From assembly GCF_032362555.1 (NCBI RefSeq), contig NC_083532.1:1129001-1193000 (forward strand): DNA of 64,000 nt. The letters run 5' to 3'. Below the pieces are notes generated by a model. The model was not told where the DNA came from. It saw nothing but the letters and a program-made list of their open reading frames with translations, and searched no databases. Below, piece after piece: positions 10,398 to 20,800 of the stretch. This stretch comes from Amyelois transitella (lineage: Eukaryota > Arthropoda > Insecta > Lepidoptera > Pyralidae). The translations under genes were made by a program, and so were the position numbers. The stretch's first letter is position 1, and each line of letters starts with the position of its first letter.

Positions 10398-10630
10398 TGT
10401 AAAATACATTCAACATAAAGGGAGTCGGCCTCGAAAAGATATAGTTATATGCTATGTACCAACTGATTAGCATACTGGAATATGACCGGCATAGAGACAG
10501 AATTAACATACTTATATGTAATATTTTACTTTATTTTAATACATACGAGGCTTGCTAATATGAATGTATTTTTATTGAAGTTTGTATTTTTATGTCGGTT
10601 CATCTGATGTTTTTTTATTATATACATATA

Positions 10631-10686
10631 CAGTCTTGAAAAGACTGATAGGCCACGTTCAGCATTTTGGCATAGTGATAGAATTG
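10631..10686 (-). mobile_element. SINE-M fragment
   Basis: Only the CAGTCTTGAAAAGACTG hairpin and adjacent body remain. Confidence 0.6.
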
Positions 10687-10772
10687 GAATGGAATTTAAC
10701 TTAACATATCAAAGAAATAAAAATATTTCAAAGAAATTTCAATAGTTTTTCTTTTTTTGTTTCAACATTTTT

Positions 10773-10860
10773 GTCACTTATAAATAATGATGACGTGTCT
10801 ATATGCAGATTATGTCACTTAAAAATAATGATGACGTGTCTATATGCAGATTATGTCTTT
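10773..10860. repeat. Tandem duplication, 41-bp unit
   Basis: Two copies starting GTCACTTA (10773 and 10814), each with AATAATGATGACGTGTC and TATATGCAGATTAT. Confidence 0.85.
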
Positions 10861-11006
10861 CCATTCAATTTTGTGTCATCACAAGCGCCATCTGTGGTCA
10901 CAAGTTGTTGTTAATAGATGGCGTTGTGATCGATAATGTCAATGTGCGCTTGCGTTTCTAAATTTCATTTATGCAGCTGGGGCTAACATCAGCTATTTAT
11001 TAGCAA

Positions 11007-11282
11007 CTAGCTGTGCCCGCGACTTCGTACGCGTTGAATAGTTATTTTGGGCATCATTGAAGCCCTCAAAGAGGAATAATTTTCCCCGTTTTTTTTTCAC
11101 ATTTTCCATTATTTCTTTGCTCGTTATAGTTGCAGCGTGATGTTCTATAGCCTAAAGCCTTCCTCGATAAATGGTCTATTCAACGCAAAAAGAGTTTTTC
11201 AATTCCAACCAATAGTTCCTGAGATTAGCGCGTTCAAACAAACAAACAAACTCTTCAGCTTTATAATACCTATTAGTATAGA
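11007..11282 (-). mobile_element. Hel-A Helitron, full length
   Basis: CTAG end at 11007-11010, 5' end A|TCTATAC (reverse) at 11282. The pre-terminal stem has a substitution (TACGCGTTG). Confidence 0.8.
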
Positions 11283-11965
11283 TTTAGAGATAGACAATGG
11301 ACATTTAACGACATTGAAAGAAACGGTCCACACCTCCCACCCATCTCGACCAGCGCGGTGCGCCCGCGCATTGACGTCAGATAGGCGCAGCCCGCTCGCC
11401 TTGACACCTTGTAACCTTGTCTGTTAGGTTATATCTCTAAAACTGACGACTGTACCACGGCTAACTGACTTGGTGACTAACAGAATTTTATTAATTTCGT
11501 TTAATTACGTTGTACCCGACACCAATAGAAATAAGAATGTCCAATTCTTATTCTATTGGTATTCTCACTTCATCTCTCTTCAGATCTTCAGATTTTGTCG
11601 GTGTAGAGTTATTTATTAGACCTTCACAAAAGTGAAAGAAAATAAAAGTAAAGAAATAAATATATTAACACAATATTTGATGTTCTTGTACTTATAATGT
11701 AGGTAAAATTGAGCTATTTTAATCAATATCATTTCCCTGGCGTATAACTGCCCTTTTTATATCGTAGGAGGTTAGGGTCCGCATACACGCGCGACGCCGT
11801 TATTATAGCGCGAAAACCTATCGCTCTTTCAATTTATATTATGTGGTGAAACGGGAGAGCGGTAGCTTTTGTCCATGCTACGAAGACTGTCAACCTACTA
11901 CAACCCTGTATGTATTTTGTCAGTATGCATGTGCACTTTATCGCACCACCCACTTAAAGTTTTTT

Positions 11966-12062
11966 CTGTTTGGTCAGCTGGTTGACTGGTAGAGAATGCC
12001 AAGCGGCATTAAGTCCGCCTTTTGTACATTTTTGTTTTTTGTGCAATAAAGTTTACATAAAT
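11966..12062 (+). mobile_element. LINE 3' end fragment
   Basis: CTGGTAGAGAATGCCAAGCGG, TTAAGTCCGCC and a terminal GCAATAAAGTTTACATAAA. Same family as 1613-1690. Fragments of tSINE-2 follow at about 12112-12180. Confidence 0.6.
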
Positions 12063-12377
12063 AAACCCTGTTAACATGTAAATCTAACCAAGATTGGATT
12101 ATGGTCTTCTACCTCCTGTCTTTAGTCCCGGTTGCATCCTCACCGCTCTGGAGAGGAGCCCGGGGTATGCCCTGCTTGGATTATGGTATGTAATAATTCT
12201 ATTTAAAATTTTCATCATATTGTGGTAATAAATATTTTATACCTACGCCGGCTCTTAGCGCGCTTAGTTCATGCATAAGTCAAAACAGTCACGTTTTTGG
12301 CTAGTGGTTAAGGATAAACGGACAAAAACTATGCGTTTTGAATTATATCTGTATAAATGTGGCTGTTATTTCAAATT

Positions 12378-12635
12378 ATGCCGTGTGGTTCGCGGCACCA
12401 ATACAAAAAAGAATAGGACCACTCCATCCCTTTCCCATGGATGTCGTAAAAGGCGACTTAGGGATAGGCTTACAAACTTAGGATTCTCTTTTAGGCGATG
12501 GGCTAGCAACCTGTCACTATTTGAATCTCAATTCTATCATTAAGTCAAATAGCTGAACGGGCCATTCAGTCTTTTCAAGACTGTTGGCTCTGTCTACCCC
12601 GCAAGGGATATAGACGTGACCATATGTATATATGT
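12378..12635 (+). mobile_element. SINE-M copy, full length
   Basis: Head to tail complete. The 88-codon frame across it is a by-product of the repeat. Confidence 0.8.
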
Positions 12636-12639
12636 TATT

Positions 12640-13560
12640 TCAAAGGATATACCAACTTCACTATTTTGTTGTAATTTATTAAAGTAAAACATTATTTAGA
12701 CTTTACCTTAAATATGCGAGGTTATCTAATGCCGAAAGTTAAAATGGTTCAGTTAACCTACTGTTAGACTTCAATTTAGATTTTTTTGTTGTAATTTATT
12801 AAGTTATATCATTCCTTCAAATAAGTAAGTTGTAAACGATGTTACGATTAAGAATTACTACGAGCACAATCTGTAAGTTATTGAGTAAGGGACCTTAACC
12901 TGCTTACACCCATTCGCTTTAATCTTACGTTATCCTACATAGGGCGGTTTGATTCTTAAGTTCCTGAGACATCTCGTTATGTAAAATAATAAAATATATA
13001 CAGGACAAATTACATTCCCTACATTAGCATCGAAGTAAGTTCAAAATTTGAGTTACAATGTTGTTATTACATATTTATTTTTACGTTATGTGGTTTTTAT
13101 ATTAAAATAATAGGTAAATAAGGAAAAACACTTTTCTGTGCATTTATTAATATTTTACTTAGTATATTAAACTTAAAATAATAAATAAATTAACTACCTA
13201 AGCTCAAATAAATTAAGGTAACGTTTAGGTACTTTTTAATATACTTACATACATCATAACTCCAGAATTTTCTGTTTTATTATGTATACCTACTCGAACC
13301 AGAAATCATAATACTTAATAATAATTCTTCATCAATTTTTCTTAAAATGGTTAGTAGTCTATTGGAATGAACTGGTATAGGAATTTAATTATCAAATTAT
13401 TAGCGCGTAGGGAATCGATATTAGGAATATCGAAAAGGTAACCTTTATTTCGGTCCAAAATGTATACAGACAATTTATTATTTCTGCTCTACTATGAAAA
13501 CCATTTAATAATTATAATTATCACTGTGAGAGACAGAAAAGGTAGGACATCTCAATTATT
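12640..13560. other. Intergenic, AT-rich, downstream of the Osiris-like gene
   Basis: No gene, repeat family or strong structure recognised. The gene's 3' UTR and polyadenylation site should lie in its right-hand part. Confidence 0.4.
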
Positions 13561-13567
13561 TTTAGTT

Positions 13568-16500
13568 TTATTTTTGTCTTAAATGTCTTGAATCAATTTT
13601 CACATAGTTTCCAAAAGGCGTGCTAATTGTTTGGGGACCTGCTGCGTACGGCTCCATAATGACATTGTAATTCTTGTTATCTATCTGTTGGCTGCCATCA
13701 CGACTCCATGGTACTGAAAATATAAAGAAAAGTAAATAAATTAATAAAACCATATTATTATTTAAATATTTATTTTTAATCAAGTTAGCGCCATCTACCG
13801 TCAAGAATTTGCACTAAACAAAAAGGATCATCTATCGGTTGTAATACAAAACTTTTTAACGCCATCTACCATCGAATAGCTATATTTATGAACAATGAAA
13901 TGCGACATCTATCGGGGATTTGGCAAAACTTTAAGGTTATCAACATTGTCGACGCGTCTGGTAACATATTTAGTTATTACTATTCACTAGCAGATGGCAC
14001 TGTACTAATTTTATAACTTAAGTACCTAGCGATATGTTTTTTATTTTGTAAGAACTAAGTTAAACAAGTCAGTCAAACTTACCGATACTATGTTCGTCAT
14101 GGGTTACTTGGCCGTTGTGAATGTGCAAGTGAATCTCTTTCTGTGGCTCCCAGCCGTGGGAGTGGGGCTGATGGGTCTTGCTGGCAAATAGCGCGCCAAC
14201 CTGAAATTAAAAAAACAAATATGTGTCTTGTTATTCTGATAAAACAAACGATATTCCTTTAGCATAACTTCCAATCATCATGATATTAAGACGAGAATTA
14301 AGTCAAGCTTTCGCGAATCCGAGGGGGTGGAGTCATAGTGTAAACCATAGATAATCTTATTTTACTTAACTAATTAGTATTTAAATCTAACTATCTATGA
14401 AAATTATTTAAATCTCAATTCTATCATTAATCCAAATAGCTGAACGTGGTCATTCAGTCTTTTCAAGACTGTTGGCTCTGTCTACCCGGCAAAGGGACAT
14501 AGACGTGACCATATGTAAATATGTATGTAACTATCTATTACTATATACTTAAATATCTATTATTAACTTATATTATTAACTATATACATATATATCTATC
14601 TAACTAGTAGTATAATCACATCACTTATTTAACGCACAGGTCTCAGATGCGTTTATAAAGTGACCACGATGGAATGGATAAGTCAACTATTAAGCGCAGT
14701 GAATCCCGTCTGATCTTCGCATCCTTTGCAGGGGAACCTTACCCAAATATTTAATAGTGTACCCACACAGGTCACCCATCACATCATTGAAATTGATAAA
14801 TTCTGTAGTCAGACACAATGGTCAGCAGACGAGTCCAATAATTTTGAGCTCTAGGTGAAAGTACACAGCTTTCATAAAAAAAAGGATAGCATGACAATAT
14901 AAAAGGGTGTTGGAAAGAGACGGCTATATGTTTTTTGTTAAGTTTGGATCACCGTCGCTATATCAGGAATGTATGACGCTATCAAGAGTGAATGGTCAAG
15001 AACCTATATTAGCCGTGTGGTTACCGGCACTTTAAAATAGAACCACTCTATACTTTCCCCTGGGTGTGGTAAAAGACGACTAAGGGAAACGCTTATACAC
15101 TTAGTATTCCTCTTGTAGGCGATGGGGTAGCAACCTGTCACTATTTGTAGTGACAGGTTCCTAGCCCATCGCCTACAAGAGGAATGGCTTTATATAAGAT
15201 TGAAATTCTAAAATTTCAATCCAATATGAAGTCATACAGCTGAACGTAGCCTTTCAATCTTTTCGGGACTGTTGGCTGTGTCTACACCGCAACATATATA
15301 GACGTGCCGCTATGTATGTATGTATGTTTCTATAATCATACCGACGAGCTTGCATGAAGAGAGTTATCAACGTGATTGAAGTAGTATGCAGGGATCGTGG
15401 CAAGTGGAAAAATGTTGTCTCTGCCTATACCTCCAGGGAAGAGGCGTGATTTTATGTCTGTATGTATCTGTTTATTGTAAAGATCCTACATTCCATTTCA
15501 ACATTCTACTTTTCACCTTCATTCCTCTCTTCATTTCGTTGGCTGTCTCTCGTCACAAATATATACAAACAAAATACACGATAAAGTAAAATAAAACTAT
15601 ATAAAGAGCTAACTGCACAAAAAAATCGAAAGTCGAACCATAGACATGGATTACCTAGACTCCGCGAGTGCACGAATGTCGCGCTGCAAAATGGTGACCA
15701 GACATACATACATACATAAAAATCACGCCTCTTTCCCGGAAGGGTAGGCAGAGACTACCTCTTTCCACTTGCCACGATCTCTGCTTATTTCCTTCGCTTC
15801 ACCCACATTCATAACAGACAAGTGGATTAATAATGGAATTGTGTTTGTTGCATTTGTTGTTTGAGTTGATAATTGTATTGAAGAATCAAAAATGTTAAAT
15901 CTACCCACAAAAAATGTTTTCAAACTAAGCGACGCCGTCCCATATTTATTTTATTACCTTATGGTCAGCTTAGACTGGTAGAGAATGCTAAACGGCATTA
16001 AGTCCGCCCTTTGTACATTTTTTTATGCAATAAAGTTTAAATAAATGAAATACCTAAATACCCAATGTGTTATTCCAGGTTATATTCTAACCAATTCTAA
16101 CAAGTGCGTCCAGAACTTTTTGCATGAAATCACACATCGACATATCCACAGTTCCTAATAAACTTTCGGATGGTTATAATATATTAGTTAGATTTTCCAA
16201 CTTAAAAATAATGGAGAAACTATTCGGACTTATTCAGTTTTCAAAGATTCCAAATTTATCATACAGACGGCGTCGATATAGAGTAAATTGTCACATGCAG
16301 TATCTAACTGGAACTATGTCTGTGTAGAACCAACAAGAAAAACGTATCGTCATTTCCATAGCACGGTAATGAAGACTTGAAAGTTAAGTTAAAACATCAG
16401 TTTAGTGTGTCAAGGTGAACACAACTGGTTATTTTTAAGGGCCTAGGAGACGTCGCCCTTAACGGTAATACATACATACATACGATCACGTCTATATCCC

Positions 16501-17822
16501 TTGTGGGGTAGACAGAGCCAACAGTCTTGAAAAGACTAATAGGCCACGCTCAGCTATTTGGCTTAATGATTGAATCGAGATTCAAATAGTGACAGGTTGC
16601 TAGCCCATCGCCTAAAAAAGAATCCCAAGTTTGTAAGCATATCCCTTAGCCGCCTTTTACGACATCCATGGGAAAGAGATGAAGAGGTTCTATTTTTTTT
16701 TTGTGTTGGTGCCGGGAACCACACGGCACTGCCAGTAACAGTAACGGTAATAATCTATACTAATATTATAAAGCTGAAGAGTTTGTTAGTTTGTTTGAAC
16801 GCGCTAATATCAGGAACTAACTGGTTGGAATTGAAAAATTCTTTTTGTGTTGAATAGATCATTTATCGAGGAATGCTAAAGGTTATAAAAAATCACGCTG
16901 CAACTATAAGGAGCAAAGAAATAATGGAATATGTGGAAAAGAACGGGGAAAATTATTCATCTTTGAGAGCTTCAATGATGCCCAAAATAACTATTCCACG
17001 CGGACGAAGTCGCGGGCACAGCTAGTTATTTAATAAATTTACATTTACATGCTTAAATACTGACCGATGCTTTAACAGTTAGTGAAAACAATGATAAGAA
17101 GGCAACCTACTATATGTACGTACATATATAATCATATATTTATCCCATGCGGGATAGACAGAACCAACAGTCTTGATAATAATGATAGGCCAAGTTCAGC
17201 TGTTTGGCTTACTGATAGAATTGAGATGCATATAAAGTTACAGGTTGCTAGCCCACCGCCTTAAAAGAGGAATCCCACGTTTTTAAACCTATCACTTAGT
17301 CTTGGAAGCTAAGAGGGAGTGAAATAAGGCGGAAACAAAAAATAACATACTTATAGTCACGTCTAGATCCCTCACGGGGTAGACGGAGCCAAAACTCTTG
17401 AAAAGACTGTAAGACCACGTTCGGCTGTTTTATTTAATAATAGACTTTTCAAGACCGTTCGTTAATCTTCTTTTTTAAATTGGTTAATGTCAGTTTTTTA
17501 TTTTAGTTTCGCGCCAAAACCTTCTTTTTTTATTTAATTTTTTTTAATATTTTAATTCAAATATTTTTACTGAAGGCGCTTTAGAGTAGAACCACTCCCT
17601 ATCTATCCAATAGATGTTGTAAAATTGTAAAAGGCGACTAAGGGTTAATAAACTTGAGATTCTGCTTGTAGATGCGATGGTCTGCGAACCTGTCACTATT
17701 TGAATTTCAATTCCATCATTCCGTACGGCTGACCGTGGCCTTGCTTGTCTGTACAAGACTGTCGCCTCTGTCTACCCCGCAAGGGATATAGCCGTGATTA
17801 TATGTATATATATATACATATA

Positions 17823-17881
<59 letters not shown>

Positions 17882-20800
17882 ATACAAAATATAACACACT
17901 TTAGCAGCGCCCGCCAAGAGCAACATCTTCAGTATCACTAAGGTCACCAACAGAGTCTTCACGCCCACAATGGCCGCCACCACCGCCCAGGTGGAAGCGG
18001 CTCCCAGCTGGAAGACCAGGGGTATGAATGCACCCATCATCTTCCTGAACCTAATACCGAAGGTGCGACCTGGAAATTGTAAATAAATAGATATAAATAA
18101 GTAAGTAATAAGTTGTGCCATGTGGTTCCCGGCACTAGTACAAAAAAGAATAGGACTACCCCATCTCTTTCTCATAGATGTCGTAAAATGCAACTAAGGG
18201 ATAGGCTGACAAACTTGGGATTCTTTTTTTAGGCGATTGGCTAGCGACTTGTCACTATTTGAATCTCAATTCTATCATTGAGCCAAATAGCTGAGCGTGG
18301 CCTATCAGTCTTTTCAAGACTATTGGCTCTGTCTACCCCACAAGGGATATAGACGTGACCATATGTATGTATGTAAGTATTAAGTGCTTAGGTACATACA
18401 TACAATAATACATATAATAAAGTTTTCACATGGATGTCGTAAAAGGCGACTAAGGGGTAGGCTTACAAACAACGGGATTCCTTTTGTAGGCGATTGGCTA
18501 GCAACCTGTCGCTATTTGAAACTTAATTCATCAAGCTATACAGCTGAACATGGCCTTTTCGACATTGTAGGCTCTGTTTACCCTGCAAGAAATATAGACG
18601 TGAATTTATGTATGTATAAATTTAATAACCAAATAAGCCACCTCAAACCCCATTTATTTTGCATATATACGATATATGTAATATTATTACACAATTTTAT
18701 ATAATATCTACACATAAAAATTAGAGAAAGTTTGTCCATTTGTCCTTATCATTAACCGGTTATGGAGAGTGACGTTATATCCTGGGTTTTAAGTGGGTTA
18801 GTTTAGTTGACACGCGTTAGTCGCGTCTACGTGTGTGATGTGCTAATAGAGGAAAAGGCTTTTACGTGCGTTCTCAGACGTGAATTCATTCCAAAGTACT
18901 TAGATATTTGTAGGCTATAGATCCGAAATATTTACCTTAAAATTAGTATTAATATCTCGTTAGGTCTCATTATCTTTTTACTCTATCCTAAGTATATGTT
19001 ACTATTATGTATTTATGCGTATTTTTGTGTATTTGTATGTATTTATATGTATTATATATAGATATATATTCTGTGTGTATTTTATTACGTTTAAACATTA
19101 ATTTATCTTACTCTGCGCCAACGCCAATCTCCTGTTTGGTTTCCTTCCACCCAAAGGATGACTGGAAGAGATTGCTTTAGCGATAAGTCCGCCTTTGTAC
19201 CATCTCTGTCTGTTTTGTGATGTTTTGTATGTTTTAATCATAAGAGTATGATGCAATAAAGAGTTTATCTATCTATCTAAAAAATAATAGGCCTATGAAG
19301 TTGAAATTCTTCTTTAAGACTTATTTGAATTTCAACTTAATCATTAAGCCAAACAGCTGAACATGGCCGGTCAGTCTTTTCAAGACTGTTGACTCTGTAC
19401 CCCTCAAGGGATATAGACGTGATTATATGTATGTATGTATACCAACCTTCAAGTCTCTAGACTAGTTTGTGGTTTGTCTGTCAGACCGTTACTCAGTTAC
19501 TGTAGAATTGTATTTTTATACTAGCTGTGCCCGCGACTTGGTCCGCGTGGAATAGTTATTTTGGTCATCATTTAAGCCCTCAAAGATGAATAATTTACCT
19601 ACCCGTTTTTCCCGTTTTTTTTTTCACATTTTCCATTATTCCTTCGGTCCTTTTAGTTGCAGCGTGATGTTATATAGCCTAAAGCCTTCCTAAAAATCCT
19701 AAAAAGCTTTTAAGGATCGTTGAAAAGAATTTTCATATAGGACCTACCAGTAGTTCCTGAGATTGGCGCGTTCAAACAAACAAACAAACTCTTCAGCTTT
19801 ATAATATTAGTATAGATTTCGGCTAAAACGCAGCTGGTACACACTGTGTTACATTCATAACTTTTGAGAAAAAAGTAATGACCACTTTCCCTTGTCAGAA
19901 ATACAATTATTTACATGACACGTCTATGATATAACATTAATAGAAAGTTTTTAGGGTCATGTTATAAAAAAGTGTAAGTAAAAGTTACATTTATTTTGTA
20001 ATTAAGTACATACATACATACATATGGTCACGTCTATATCCCTTTCGGGGCAGACAGAGCCAACAGTCTTAAAAAGACTGAATGGCCACGTTCAGCTATT
20101 TGGCTTAATGATAGAATTGAGATGTAATTAAGTACTTATTAGTAATTAGGTAAGTGATGTACTTCCACCAAATAGCTGAACGTGGCCTTTCAGTCTTTTC
20201 AAGGCTGTTGGCTCTGTCTACCCCGCAAGGGATATAAACGTGACCATATGTATGTATGTAAGTGATGTGTACTTATGTATTTAACTTTTTCCTCCTGTCT
20301 TTAGTCTCGGTTGCATCCTCAACACACTGGAGAGGAGCCCGGGGTATGCCTTAGACCATGGATCCTGGATTGGGTGAGTCAGGTTTTTATACGAAGCGAC
20401 TCCCGTCTGACCTCCGCAACCCTTGAGCCTAACCCGTACTGGATCGATCATGGTTACACATCCAGTTGCCTGAATGTGCAGGTTACCTCACGATGTTTTC
20501 CCTCATCGTAAGTATCATCGGTTAGTATTCAAACTAATGTACGTAACTTCGAAAATAGTGATCGGTACATGGCCGAGGTGGGATTCGAACCTGTGCTTTT
20601 GCGCACACGCATCTTAACCGGCCATCTTACCGATTCGTCCATCGACGCTCTTACTAGTAAGTACCTACTTAACTACTTAATAAGAATTAATTGACGAGTG
20701 CTACCAAATAGGAACAGACCGCATTTATTTCTCTTGGATGTTGTAATAGGCGACTAAGGGATTAAATACTTTCTCCAGCGCTACAAAATAACCTATAGGT

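Noticed and set aside
17798..17899. Coding extension of Osiris-like exon 2 (Ile-Tyr run)
   Set aside because: It is the AT microsatellite read past a consensus splice donor.
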